The notes: a model not told the origin generated them from the letters alone. A stretch of 64,000 bases of DNA from Lepeophtheirus salmonis (GCF_016086655.4 NC_052132.2:15626805-15690804); one strand, 5' to 3'. Positions 42,637 through 54,299 are shown, counted from the stretch's first letter. Translations and numbers: made by a program.

Positions 42637-43519
42637 TATATAGTATACATTGACAATTATGTCCAGGTTGTGCAGCAACAAAGCTTCCTTTGACCAAAAG
42701 GCAACAAAACAAGTTATATATTAATCAAAAAAGTTTGGTTTTTGTTGCATCGTTCATGAACAATGAATGACAAAAATACACTTTTAAATCGTTCATTATT
42801 TATTTAGAATCCTTATTTTTTTCTATATCTTCTATAATTGTTAAATAATTTTTTCATGCAGTTCTTTGATTTCTCTCGGTATATAAATATTCTCAGAGAC
42901 ATAGGTGAGTATTTATATCTTTATTTGAGAGTTTGTAGGTACTTTACACATCTCCATGTTTAATAATTTGTATATTCTAAGGACTTGGCCGTAGTTTTTT
43001 ACTTAGAGGACACGTTTGACCAACGAAAAGGTAGGAAAATAAGAAGATGTTAATTCGAAATTACAGGGAATTAATAGTAATAATCTTATTTTCAATCATA
43101 ACTCAGACCCAAAATACAGGTATATTTTATGAGGTGAAATAAATCAACTACACTCCGTCGTTCAATACAAAATAATTTCAAGAACCAATAATATCTCAAG
43201 GCCCGGTTTATGTAGTAAGAGGACACAGGATTTGGATGCCATCAAAAGGGCCGGATGTGGCAAGTGTGCCATAGTCTGACAATACATGTATTAAAAGATG
43301 TTGAAAATTTGTCGATTCATAACGATTGCACTTTATTTCTCTGAAAGTGGTTAAACCAAAACGAAAAGTCGTATAAAAAGTAAACAATTAAAGTGAGCTA
43401 AACAAGTTTGATATTACATAATATATTAATTATCGAATTCAGTCTATTATACTTTTATATACATCCATAGTTAATGTTCTTTCAATTGTTCTTCAATTTG
43501 GTTTTACTAATAAAATATA
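42637..43519. other. Spacer with short repeat
   Basis: 42670-42720 matches 25-75. The remainder shows no supported signal. Confidence 0.4.
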
Positions 43520-43620
43520 CATTTGATTCAATCTATCAAATTTATTATTAACATATATTTATGAAAATTGACACGGACTTCACCTAACAAGAACTCAAGA
43601 TATATGATTATAGATTCAAG
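43520..43620 (+). repeat. Direct repeat left of mariner
   Basis: GATTCAATCTATCAAATTTA, ATGAAAATTGACACGG, CACCTAACAAGAACTCAAG and ATATATG correspond to 44535-44630 on the other side of the mariner. Confidence 0.55.
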
Positions 43621-43622
43621 TA

Positions 43623-44496
43623 CACCGGGTGGGGATTTTAAATGTGGAAAGTGTATATGAATATTACAATTTATGCACTAAAATTAATTTAGCAATTCAC
43701 AAATGTTTTGCTTTTACATGACAAGGTCCATAGTGAAGTGAATCCCTCAAACCAACCCCCTGTAGCTTCAACCACAGCCTCCAACCTGGCATTAAACCTG
43801 ACATTGGCCTGGATGAGGATCAGTAGTCAAAACAAGGAGTCAACAGTGATATGTTCACGTTTATTGGACTCTTTCTACAAAACGCCTCAAGCATAGTAGT
43901 TCAAAGGGTTAGATCCGTCGAGCTAGGAGGTCAAATGTTCATTCATTTTAATATTATACATATCTTATTAATGTATTTATTAGTTCAAAACGATCATAAG
44001 TAGTCCTTGATGGTGTTCTCGATCCATCAGACTCCTTGAATGTCTTGGCAGCATCGTACATCGTAGAAGGGATTCAGCTCCATTGAACCATTAATTTTAA
44101 AAGTATATTCCATTATTTTATTAGGATCAAAGGTGTTCCAGACACATTCCCTTGAAACTTTTCCCAAAACATTCAGGTCTTAAAAATGTTGGTTTTTACT
44201 TAATTAATCCGGCTCCAATCACCCAATTAGGACACATCGACTAATTTAAAATTCTAGAATAAAGTTGGATCTCTTAAAATCAATTTAAGCTCTCTAACAT
44301 TAATATCAATGGAGTTATTTGCGTACAAAGGCATACAATATTGTCCACACAGCGTTCATATGGGGAGGACATCTAAAGGATTTTGAATTTTTTCTTATAC
44401 ATTTTTTGTCAGCTGGATCTTATGAGTATACTTTTATAAACATAGCTCTCAGGTATAGATGTCTAAACTTGTTTCGGATCTACAATTCCCACCTTG
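43623..44496 (-). mobile_element. Decayed mariner, P family (874 bp)
   Basis: Left end CACCGGGTGGGGATTTTAAA and right end (reversed) CAAGGTGGGAATTGTAGATC, with TA on both sides (43621-43622, 44497-44498). The right end also matches the right end of the mariner at 58561-60170 over about 90 bases (GTCAGC, TCTCAGG, ATGTCTAAACTT). Internally deleted. Confidence 0.75.
43700..44350 (-). pseudogene. Mariner transposase remnants
   Basis: The minus-strand tail RFNARLEAVVEATGGWFEGF at about 43750-43800 matches the conserved mariner ending. KTFKESDGSRTPSRTTYDR near 44000-44050 and the N-terminal-like DNIVCLYANNSIDI near 44300 are the other recognisable pieces. The catalytic core is deleted. Confidence 0.6.
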
Positions 44497-44534
44497 TATC
44501 TAGTCAATAATAAAAAAAAATAATAAATAAAAGA

Positions 44535-44630
44535 CAAATTCAATTCAATCTATTAAATGTATCATTCACTTACAGTTACGAAAATTGATATAGGGCACAC
44601 CAAACAAGGACAAAGATATATAGGTATATA
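44535..44630 (+). repeat. Direct repeat right of mariner
   Basis: CAATTCAATCTATTAAATGT, ACGAAAATTGATATAGG and CACACCAAACAAGGACAAAG correspond to 43520-43620. Followed by a TA microsatellite (44623-44641). Confidence 0.5.
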
Positions 44631-44641
44631 TATATATATAC

Positions 44642-46140
44642 TCCATGTATATGTAGTCAAGTGGTCTAAAGGCCTTCATATGTACATTTATGTACGTATG
44701 TAGGTGTTCAATATTATTAAAATCCTTATTATTATGGTTTCCAAGTAATTTTTTGAAAAAAATGATTTAACTCTCATTTGCCATATTTTTCCATCGAATA
44801 TTTTATGCTTCATTTTACCACAAATGATTCATTCAATAATTAAGACTTTTCTTCTACAAAAATCAGTAGTTACTTTGAAGTAATATGTACAGAAGGTTCC
44901 AGCATAACGCAGTTTTAAACACCGTGGATTTTGCATGATGCAGAGTAAAAAGTATTATCGGGTCATTCCAAGCCAAATCCATCAAAAAATCGACATTTTT
45001 TACGGCACCCTCTCTGATTTTTTTTGAAATTTTCCATATATCTTAATATTGAATAGAAACTAAAAAATATAACATTTTAGTATTCTTTGACCTCCATATC
45101 AGGAGTTAGAGACACTTAAAGTTCTAGCCTCCAGGCCTGCACCCATGTTTTTAAATAGCCATATCACTTTTGTTTTAAATGATATCGATCTACTTTAAAC
45201 GTGATTGGATATATATTTACACATTTATTATTTTGTATTTAAATTTTTACCCAATAAAATGCCTCTTTGACCTTGAGGTCACGAGGTCAAACCTTGAAAC
45301 CTAATATATTTCAATTTTTTATGAAATGGCCGTCAACATATATTAATTAATTTCAAAAAGTTTTGGGGCTGCTTCCAAATTTGGGTCAATGCTATATGGA
45401 AAATACTAAGAATGCGTTTTCTTAAGAATGTACATCACAAAACTTGGGTACAATATTAGAAAAGATAATTAATTTAAAATTGTGGCGTTACAAATTTACA
45501 CTCATTTATATATATTTTTTTAAATCCAAGTTATATCGATTTAATATACTACAATGGCCTTAAGTGTTTGTAAATCTAAGGGAATTATCAACCTAAACTA
45601 CTACAAATTTTAATGCCTAGTTTAAAAAATAAAACTTATTAACTCACATTTACAATTTCAATAAAATACAGACTAATGAAAAGATCATAAGACACATTTC
45701 TAACTTTATTTTTGTTATCAAGAATTCACAAATAATGTACAATGGCACAAAATAATATTTTTTTCTTCTTACAGCCCCCTGTATTTTATATATAATTTCT
45801 AAATCAATACTTAACTTTTTTTTTTGGTGTAGTGATAACTTTTTTTACTATCGATACCTCAGAAGTAGTAAAATGTTTCACTTGTAAGGAAAATTTCGAC
45901 ACAGGAATAAAATGAATGAAAATTTTGAGTTCCAGGTATAGTGGTGAGCCTTCTTTGCCTATCGCTCAAGAGTACCTATACTTGATTATATTAACTACAT
46001 TTGGAAAATGTAAAATTTATATTCTTAATATTTTCTTCACAAAATTTATAAAAATTCAATTGGAGTTAAAATGTGTTCCGAGTTTTTTCCTTCTAAACAA
46101 CGCTATAGACTTGCTTTACTCAATAACCGTTTAATTGTAC
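44642..46140. other. No recognised gene
   Basis: Long A/T-rich stretch. GGGTCATTCCAAGCCAAATC at 44961 looks like a possible element end but no partner was found. Confidence 0.4.
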
Positions 46141-47600
46141 CTCCTTACCCATCACATGGTCCTTTCCCATGACTTGTTGAAGAAAAAAAATCCATTCTGC
46201 TGAGACTCCAAAATCTTCTTTCTGGTAGCAAAGGTTTAAGAAGTTTTACCATTCTTATATTGTTCTGCACATCCGTCCGAAAAGTATTTGATGTAATTAA
46301 TGTATGGCAAGGTTCCTTTAACAAATTGGATAATTTTTTTGATATATAAATGACGATCACAGTATCGTGAGTTTACACACAGACATCACTACAAAGTTAA
46401 CATGTTTTAAGCTGTTGTTTTGCTTGAAATATCCAACGAAAGGGTGAAGTGTTACCATAGAATTGTCCCAATGAAAACTGTGCACCTCGTACTGAACAAC
46501 GAAAGAAAATTTCTATGAAAAGGCCATAAACCACTACCATTTCTCCATCTTTTACCTCTTTCTTCTCTCTTTTAAAGCTGGAGGGTTGCATTTTGGCTAT
46601 AAAAGCGTGAGGTTCATATTTTTAAAGACATTTTGTAAAATCTTCAACGAAATCATGACTAAATTGCATTGATATTTCCAGTTGTCACCTATCTGTATGA
46701 GTCCATCTTCTACAGGCTATTTCATTAATCATATTATCCTCCAAAATCTGAGACATTATATTTTTAATTTTAATTTCGTTACCACACATTCCACATTGAC
46801 GGAAACACCATTCTATGGAGGGAGGATTACATTGGAGAATAATGAGTTAATTATCGAGTGATTGCAGTCTAAAATTATAATATTCTGAATTCTCCATCGA
46901 ACACAATTTATTAAATTTAGCTCCATGGATGATGAGCTTCATATTTTTGTGAATAACGCAAACACATACAGAATGTATCCCATAACTTCCAACTAACACA
47001 CATTCCATGGGTCTAAACTATTCAAACTGAAAAACTAATTTTGTATTGTGGATATGTTTGTTTGAAGGGGTGATGAACTTCTCGTAGATTACATAATATG
47101 AGGTGCTTTTACCCTTTGATCATGTCTCCATTCTTATTTGTTTATATTTTGGATCCACCAAAATTACTTTGATAATGGGTAACTTCTTGGCAAATTGGGC
47201 AAAATGATATGTTGTCTTGAATGTATATTGGATTTTCCTTAAAGGCCAAATATGCATAACGATAGTCAAGATCTTGATTTTTTCGTAAAGTTATTAAATT
47301 TATCCTCTAAATCTATGATCAGTTGATCAAATTCTCTAGCTTTTATAGTTTCTTTGCCAAGATTTATATCTGTAACTAAATCCATCACTCCATAAAAATT
47401 TATTAATTTGTTAAGATGGCTTTCGATGTTTTTTGGGTCTTTCTTGGACATATATTTAAGTCATATGACTAACCCTTTTTATAAGACTTTCTCTGAATAC
47501 AGAAAAAGATTCCTTGAAGTCCAAAACTGCAAGTTTGGGATTCCTAGGTTCGTCCGGATCATTTTCGTTGGAAGAACTTATGCTCATTGTGTCTTTTTCA
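46141..47600 (-). pseudogene. Conserved unclassified element ORF (SDG...HGKGxCDG type)
   Basis: Read on the minus strand, the broken frames spell a protein I have seen repeatedly in cnidarian and arthropod genomes as an uncharacterised, repetitive ORF. Order: LREVHHPFKQTYPQYK-like (47080); FRPMECVLVGSYGIHSVCVC (46990); NPPSIEWCFRQCGMCG (46820), a cysteine pair; INEIAC, then RWTHTD; FSHDFVEDFTK; EPHAFIAKMQPSSFKREKKE (46600); VHSFHWDNSMVTLHPFVGYF (46470); YIKYFSDGCAEQYKN (46270); FFSSTSHGKGPCDG (46160). Stops and shifts are frequent. Acidic residues in SDG and CDG suggest a DDE-like nuclease, but that is inference. The family name and mechanism are unknown to me. Confidence 0.65.
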
Positions 47601-47937
47601 ATGAAAGTATCTATTTGAGAAGGTTTTTAGTTTTTTAGCTTCTCCTCGCGTGGGTGGCAAATATTTCTTTATGTTAACGACCATTTTTTGACAAGGTCTT
47701 CAGGAAATAATAGAATATTTTTCCTGATGTTGAAACTAAATAAGTAACTGTCAAGTTGTTTGCTAATACGAAATTAAAGTATTCCCAATCATTACTTGCA
47801 ATAAATTGCTTGCTCTTGTAGATTTTCTTAACTCTTTCATCTTGACCTAGCTACACTTCCCCCCTTCCCCCTTTGTATCAAACTCCTACAGTAGTTGTGG
47901 TTATAAAAAATATCCCAACCTATACACATATAACGGT
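47601..47937. other. Possible N-terminal part of the preceding ORF
   Basis: Minus-strand pieces such as DERVKKIYKSKQFIASNDWE (47830) and YLVSTSGKIFYYFLK have coding-like composition and precede the ORF in the same orientation, but I cannot join them to it. Confidence 0.3.
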
Positions 47938-48560
47938 ACTAGGAAAATTGCCATTGGAAGATTGCCGTGGAGAAAATTGTCATGGAGGAAAATTGCCAGA
48001 TAGGAAAATTGCCCGTACTTTGATCTAACTTCATGATGAAGAATAACACATTATCAATTCGTTTAATAATTTGTATGACAAATATCTAAACATATTTGTT
48101 TGTTCCATCCCCCAAGGGAGTACCCTCAAGTGTGACTAATATTATTTGCAATGCAATTTCATTGCATTTTTTGAAATACAATCCAATATTCTAATAAATG
48201 GATCGAGAGGATTGGTAAGGGGGCCGGGGGGATAAATATCTTAGGGCCTCTTAAAATATGGTTAAATACTCTCCGGCCTTGGATTGGTCAATGTCCTGGT
48301 GGTAATGTGCGATTTTTAAAAACCACTGCCAATTCATCCAAGGAATCCCTCTAACACCACAAACTAGTTCAAAGCCTCGGGTGGTCCGAGTCCCGGGGTA
48401 GTGTGGGATAGTTAAAAATCACCGCCAAAAAATCATATACATCCAATGAACCCCTCTAATATCAAAAAAATAGTTCCAATCCCTTGGGTTGAGCGGGGTA
48501 CTTGAGGATACCCCTGGATCCTTAAAAACCCCTGCCAAACATTCAAAGAATACCAAAAAA
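47938..48560 (+). mobile_element. A2, long-inverted-repeat family copy, right end missing
   Basis: The left end has repeated GGAAAATTGCC-like blocks (47941-48010), CTTCATGATGAAGAATAACA, ATGACAAATATCTAAACATA, then CTTAGGGCCTC and two to three internal units (AGTGTGGGATAGTTAAAAAT, CACCGCCAA). Lies between the 46141 ORF and the Mutator-like ORF. Confidence 0.7.
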
Positions 48561-48899
48561 TAGTTTAATTGAGTACACTCAATTTTAAATTACTTTTTTT
48601 TTCTTTTGGAAAGGTTAGAGTATCTAACTGATTTCTGTTGGAAATAATTTGTCTATTTCTGTGAGTAAATGGTAAATGAAATAAAATTTTAATAATTATA
48701 ATTTTGTTGAAACAAATATCTATTTTTTTATAAATTCCTACAAAAAAGTTATGCAATAAATTTCTTATTATAATTTTTAAAGACCTAAAATAGATGTTAA
48801 TTAAATGATAAATCTTTTAAGTATAAAATTTTACCGTCATATTTTCTGACAGGTATGAGAATACGCTTATTTATTTCTTTATGTTTTTTTATTTAGTTG
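48561..48899. other. No feature seen
   Basis: A/T-rich. Could hold the 3' end of the Mutator-like element. Confidence 0.3.
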
Positions 48900-49900
48900 A
48901 AGAATATCACCTCTATCGGGTTGCTATAAGCTTCGATCTGGACATAAATTCTCATTTTTTAAATGCTTCAATTAGATGCCAAAGATTAGGATGCGAAGAT
49001 GTAACACACTTATTCATTGCATTATGGAATCCTTCCACCCCATTGTTCGTCCTGGACTCACCATTCTTTGTCCGATCAAGCACATTTCATAATTTGATGG
49101 GGAATTTTGGTACATCTATTCGCATTTTGTTTCTTCTCCCACTTAATTTCCCAATGTACGTCAATTCGAAATATTTAATAAATTCAATGGGGACTGTTTC
49201 ATCTTCAGTTAGTTCTTCAAATATATCGATCACATTATTTGGTGGTAGAAATGCAGTGAAGAAAATTGTCTCATTTTTAAACTGAAGTCACTTTCTCTGT
49301 GATAACGTTGTTTATAGTCAAGATCGACAATTTTTATGTATAAATTTTGAGAGAAATGAAAAAAACAACCATTCAATTTACTATTGTGGAAAATAGTCTG
49401 ATATGTATTCATTGATAGGAGTCATTTGAAAATCAGCTAAAACAGAGTCAGGAGATTCTGAAATCATTTCCTTTTATTTTTGATAAAATGTTAAGTATAT
49501 CTCTTCTGTTTTACTTGACAGGAGTGCAAATATTTTTGGGATAGAAGTGTCTTGAACGATTGCGTGAATTGAATCAACTTGATAGTATATGTGTCTCGTG
49601 CAATTTTAAAAGTCCCATCGGTCTCATTTTTTATGCTTTGCAAGGTCTTCCAATCCTGGATTTGTAACAAATATAAGAATCCGATTTTCTTCATTTCCAC
49701 CAGAATTGTATAGTACAAAATTTACTCCATTATCTTACAAATCTCCAAATTAGGGTGGGATGGAATATCCTGTCCGAGAGAGAGGAGCATATATGGGAAA
49801 TTGTGAGTCTCTTGTTTCTAGCTTCTAACACATCTGACACATCTGGATTTATTTCTTAATGCAGGTAGCTCTACAATGGTCCCCCGGGTAAGATTTGACA
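48900..49900 (-). pseudogene. Mutator-like (MULE) transposase, decayed
   Basis: A DDE transposase of the MULE type, normally about 400-500 residues with an N-terminal FLYWCH or similar zinc finger. Minus-strand order: TRGTIVELPALRNKSRCVR (49880), GFLYLLQIQDW-like, ETDGTFKIARDTY (49610; first acid), LADFQMTPINEYISDYF (49430; second acid), SKLNGCFFHFSQNLYIKIVD (49360), the typical cysteine/histidine block, RYHRESDFSLKM, FLPPNNVIDIFEELTEDE (49250), FIKYFELTYIGK, WNV-like LDRTKNGESRTNNGVEGFHN (49030; third acid E), SSHPNLWHLIEAFKK. Frameshifts and stops occur, including a TGA where WNVL is expected. No zinc finger or terminal repeat was found. The plus-strand frame at 48881-49285 is its shadow. 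Confidence 0.85.
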
Positions 49901-50179
49901 TCCTATTGGAAACGAGATAGCGGGTTGATTGATGGGGGTTGGTTTTAGAATTTTCTTACTTTTCCTCCTTTCAAATTTTCGCCATTCTTGTGATAAATGT
50001 ATTGAAGTTAATCCACAAGCAACAAACTGTTTCTTTCACTTTTGATTAACTTTGACGTTTTGTAGAAATAAGTAATATGACAGAGTAACCAAAAGAAAAC
50101 GGAATATTAATTTGAATGATGCGTGGCAAATATACAGAAGATTAATAACAGAGTGCCCAATAAATTAATGCGTCATACG
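49901..50179. other. No feature seen
   Basis: Spacer. Confidence 0.3.
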
Positions 50180-50185
50180 TAAAAC

Positions 50186-50345
50186 AAAGAAAATGTCCAG
50201 CGTTCAGATTTCACTCAAAAGTACTTCGATGTATTTACTTTGATAATACATATATATAAAGGCGCAGATTGTAAAACAAAGAAAAAATTCATTGCTCAGA
50301 TCGCACTCTAAAGTACATTGAAGATATTATTTATATATATGTTAC
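50186..50345 (+). repeat. Tandem duplication, about 85-95 bp
   Basis: GTAAAACAAAGAAAA, TTCAGAT, CACTC.AAAGTAC and TATATATA occur twice, starting near 50187 and 50271. Confidence 0.7.
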
Positions 50346-50689
50346 AAACAATTATGTTTAGAAATTTATTAGCACACAAGTTCTCGGATTTCATGGGGTA
50401 CCATGAGAGTCACGGAGGTTGTCAAAGGACAGGTACTGAGGTAATGCTCAAACTATCTTATAGATTGTACAAAATATAGAATACCGTCCTCGCTCCGCGA
50501 AAGGGCCTTACGCTTTTAATCCTTAAAAAATTGCATAATCATTATATTGTATATGCCATGAAGGAGGGTTAATTAAAACGTCAACAATATTTTCGTGGTG
50601 AATTAGTATTACAGAAGTATACATTGAACTAATATTGCCTATAAGATTTTAATTTTTTAAGCGAAAGTGATACATGCAGCATGTTGATT
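50346..50689. other. No gene assigned
   Basis: A + frame at 50368-50578 reads HKFSDFMGYHESHGGCQRTG and, past one TAG, APRKGLTLLILKKLHNHY. It is coding-like but unrecognised and may be part of a repeat. Confidence 0.25.
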
Positions 50690-51215
50690 AGGTCCATGCC
50701 ACTTGGTTTTTGAAACAACCAAGACTTCCGTGCCCAACCCGAGGGCTTGAAACTATTTTTTGGTATAGAGGGGTTCCTTGGATGTATGTGATGCCTAGGG
50801 AGGGGGTTTTTAACAATCCTACACTACACTGGACCCCGGCCGACCCGAGGTCTTTCAACTAGTTTGTTGTATTAGAGTGATTCCTTGGATGTATTGGATG
50901 AATTGGCGGTGGTTTTTAACAATCCTACACTACCCCCGGGACATTCACCAATCCGAGGGTGAAGAGTTTTCACCCGTATTTTAAGATGCCCTAAGTTATT
51001 TATCCCCTCGCACCCCTTACCAATCCTCTCGATCCATTTATTAGAACATTGGATTGAATTTAAAAAAATGCAATGAAATCGTATTACAATAATATTACTC
51101 ACAGTTGAAAGTACTCCCTTGGGGGATGGAACTAACAAATATGTTTAGATATTTGTCATAAATAATATTAAGAGCATTTATAATGTGTGTTATTATTCAT
51201 CATGAAGTTTCAAAA
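50690..51215 (-). mobile_element. A3, long-inverted-repeat family copy, inverted
   Basis: Reverse orientation of A1/A2: ACCCGAGG, two copies of GGTTTTTAACAATCCTACAC about 120 bp apart, TTTTAAGATGCCCTAAG, TTTAGATATTTGTCATAAAT and TTATTATTCATCATGAAGTT. The outermost GGAAAATTGCC-rich tip is missing: the next base pairs (from about 51216) are mariner coding sequence. Confidence 0.75.
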
Positions 51216-51219
51216 GTGG

Positions 51220-51835
51220 ACAGGTGGACTCATTGTGATCTTTTCTGATGAGAAGACATTTACTGTTGACCCTGTCTTCAACAGGCAGAGTGATTGACTA
51301 GGGACATTTAGACGTGGGCAGAGGTACACCAATATGTCATCACCAACAAACACTATACTTCAGTGATGATCTTAGGCCTTGTTGCATCCAACGGGAATGC
51401 CACGAATTATGTGTGGGTCACTTTAGGACACAGGATGATTGTTGGTGAGTACGTCAAGACTATGGACATCAAACATCTCCCATGGATCAAATCCCCCTTT
51501 GGCAAGTCTCCCTGGGTGTTCAAATAAAATAGAGGACCTGCCCCAACCCCCAAAAACACCCAAGAGTGGCTCCAGACCAACATGTACTTCTGGGCAAAGG
51601 ACTTCTGGCTGTTGCAGAGTCCAGACCTTAACTCCCTAGACTATTCCATCTAGGAGTACGTGGAGTAATTGGCCTACAGGAGACGCTACAACAGCACCTT
51701 CACCCTAAAGACCTTTCGCAACAAGGACTTGGCCACTATGAGTGCTGAGTACACCACCTAGAGCTCACCATCAATTATGATGGCTGATACATTGACTGAG
51801 TATGTGGTTTGGGTTTCAATTTATAGTTAATAAAC
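51220..51835 (+). pseudogene. Mariner (DD37D-like) transposase, C-terminal part
   Basis: Starts within the catalytic domain: GGLIVIFSDEKTFTVDPVFN (first aspartate), then shifted frames with GLVASNG-like and GEYVKTMDIKHLPWIK, PAPTPKNTQEWLQTNMYF, WAKDFWLLQSPDLNSLDYSI (third aspartate) and EY. The second-aspartate motif (QQDGAPAH) is degraded to NRGPAPT-like sequence. Stops include TGA and TAG. The 5' boundary coincides with the A3 element. Confidence 0.8.
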
Positions 51836-52784
51836 TTGTTTGCAAATTCACCCGGGATCCTGAGATACTTTGTATGTTAAAATGGGGAAAATAATAACAG
51901 TTAGTCCGGTTGAACTAAAATAGTCCCCGTACAAGGCAAATTTCATAAAATGCAGATTTTTCTTTCTCCCAAAAACTCTGCTAAGCGGATACCCCTAGCA
52001 TTTATGTTGATTACAAATGGGAGTCTAACTGTAAATTTATATGTTTGTCACTCATGGCTAATATATCTACAGTTTTTTACGTGTGTATCAATTGGTTCCG
52101 TATTGGCAGAGTCGAGCGTCATTGTCTAGTCCTTATTCAAATTTCAATCATAACCTTTCTTGAAGGAGGAAGAATAAGGCGATTGAAATATAATAACAGT
52201 GTTCTTAAAATATGAAAATTGAACATATGAATGTACATAAAGGAATCAATAATAATTATTATTTATGACTAGTTTATACAGCTTTGATATCATCCGTAAG
52301 GGCCCTTTTTGATATTCCTTTTATTTATATTAACATATGTACATTAATTCTATATGGAATATCCTTTGGAATACATTATATTCATATTTACATAAATGAA
52401 AAAGTAAATTGCATTTCAATCAGTGGTTAAAAAATTATGAAGTTTGAAGATGCACTCTTTATGCAATTGCCAGCTGATTTCTCCTCCCCCCCAAAGCTGT
52501 CATGATTATTCTTTTATTCTTCAAAAGAGAGAACTATAAGTAATGATGCAAATCCAGTACAGAATGGGCATGTTAAAAGAAGTCACTGAAAAAAACCATT
52601 TAGTTCTAGTAGGCTATTTTATATGATGAATTTAAGGATCGGTTTTTGAAGGAGTTAATCCATGATGTTATAATTTCCGGATAACTCCATCACGATGAAA
52701 TAGAGTCATGAATATGAAAACTTCATATTTAAATAGGGTAATTATATCTCATTTTTAATATATATTTGTTAATTAAACGTTAAA
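51836..52784. other. No recognised gene
   Basis: A/T-rich. A weak F-like scrap (CAAAAGAGAGAACTATAAG) at 52520. Confidence 0.35.
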
Positions 52785-52982
52785 ATGTCATATATAATCA
52801 TACCAATTCTTCTCGAGTTATATCAACGTCATATTCGTAATGAAAAGCTTCAAAATACTGTCATAGATGCATATGACTCATATTTCATATTTGATGAGAT
52901 ATATCACAACTTCATATTACGAGTATTAGAAGAGACAGATAACTTAGAAAATCCAACTTTGTACCTCCCAAGATTATGGTAG
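52785..52982 (+). CDS. Small uncharacterised ORF (65 codons)
   Basis: ATG at 52785 to TAG at 52980, reading MSYIIIPILLELYQRHIRNE, KLQNTVIDAYDSYFIFDEIY, HNFILRVLEETDNLENPTLY and LPRLW. Its composition is balanced and acidic and basic residues alternate, unlike the A/T noise nearby. No domain, signal peptide or transmembrane span is recognised. It might be a small gene, an exon or a chance frame. No splice or poly(A) signals could be assigned. Confidence 0.25.
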   Translation: MSYIIIPILLELYQRHIRNEKLQNTVIDAYDSYFIFDEIYHNFILRVLEETDNLENPTLYLPRLW

Positions 52983-53454
52983 AACCTTTGAAGGTAGTAC
53001 GTTGTACCAGATCCCAGATTAAATAATAATTATTAATAATAATATAGTTTAAATAATTAGCTGCGGAGAAAAGTGATGACGTCAAAGGAAGTCTAATATA
53101 TCACTAATACCCACGTCATTAAGGTAAATGTGAGGCGGTAAAATCACGCAGAGTAATCGCCCAGGAGTAAAACCTTGGAACCTTAGAGTGAGATGTAAAC
53201 TTCAACTTTTTTTGTATAGAAGTATAATGAACACACAATAATATCAATTCAATCTTTTTAGAGCCCTTAGGTAATGAAAAAAAAAAAAAAACTTATTTTT
53301 AAATATCAAAATGTTTTGTTACTAATAAGTAATAATACAGTAGAACTTTGGTCAACGAATTTGATGAATTTTATTGACTTTAACGTTCATAAACCTAAAC
53401 AGTATCAGTGTAATCCATCTGCTATTGTATAGTCAATAACTTTTTAATACTAGA
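52983..53454. other. Spacer with TGACGTCA site
   Basis: TGACGTCA at 53077-53084, and a 16-base A run at 53276. Nothing else supported. Confidence 0.35.
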
Positions 53455-53755
53455 TTATTTGCAAAATGGCGCATGCTAGGAAGCGCCCTCTATGTTTATA
53501 AAATATATCTATATTTTAAATTAAATAATATTATCATTCATGGAGTTGTACTATTTTAACGCAAGACAGTGATGCACTAACTTACTTTGTTTACAATCTT
53601 ATACAAGTAAACAAGGCTCATGTTCCATCAATTATTCATTAATCACATCAATGTAATGTTCATTAACCGAGATAGAAAGTATTAGTAAAGGTTTCTCAAA
53701 TCGGGACTTATACTGTTACATCTGCATTTTGTTAAGTTGTAAAATATAATATATT
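53455..53755 (+). repeat. J repeat copy 2
   Basis: Counterpart of 28365-28665: AAATGGCGCATGCTAGGAAG, TTAAATAATATTATCATTCA, GGAGTTGTACTATTTTA and ACTGTTACATCTGCA. Confidence 0.55.
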
Positions 53756-54119
53756 TCGGGTACATTCTACAACATTGTATGGGATATTTAAGTATTTTAT
53801 TTAAAATTTCAATCATGCCTTTAAATGGATATTTGCAGTAGGTTTAGATGTATGTGTCAAAGCATAATATTTGATGTTTTTGTCAACACCCTTATTCTTT
53901 AATTAGTAGTTAATCATTCGAGATTAGTAGCCACATTTCCTGCATTGATTACATTCCATAAATAGGTATAGAGGTTTAATTGGAAACAAAAGAATAAAGT
54001 AAAAAAAAAAAAAATCCAATCTGACAAATTAAAGGAACATTAAAAAAAGTAGCAAAACCATTCTACATAAACCGCTATATCTATAGACAGTGATGCAATA
54101 AAATTTGTCCGGCTTCTGA
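53756..54119. other. Spacer; short inverted G-repeat scrap
   Basis: AATTAAAGGAACATTAAAAA at 54026 is the inverse of the start of the G repeat. No gene. Confidence 0.35.
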
Positions 54120-54205
54120 GTAATAATAAAAGAGAATAACCCAGCTGTCTTGACGTTTTATTGGATTAGATGTAATCAGCTGGGAGAGTAAAGAAATAAA
54201 TAGTG
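54120..54205 (+). repeat. F repeat fragment
   Basis: AAAGAGAATAACCCAGCTGT, TTGACGTTTTATTGGATTAG and AATCAGCTG are the 5' part of F. Confidence 0.5.
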
Positions 54206-54299
54206 ATGAAAATAGGGGATATTTTTTAGCTCACCTTTTTTTCTTTTTTTGCAGTTGGAAAACTGTAGAGTGATTCATAGATAATGATTCGATATATTA

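Noticed and set aside
48881..49285. 134-codon plus-strand frame
   Set aside because: It is the antisense shadow of the Mutator-like transposase, whose conserved blocks lie on the minus strand.
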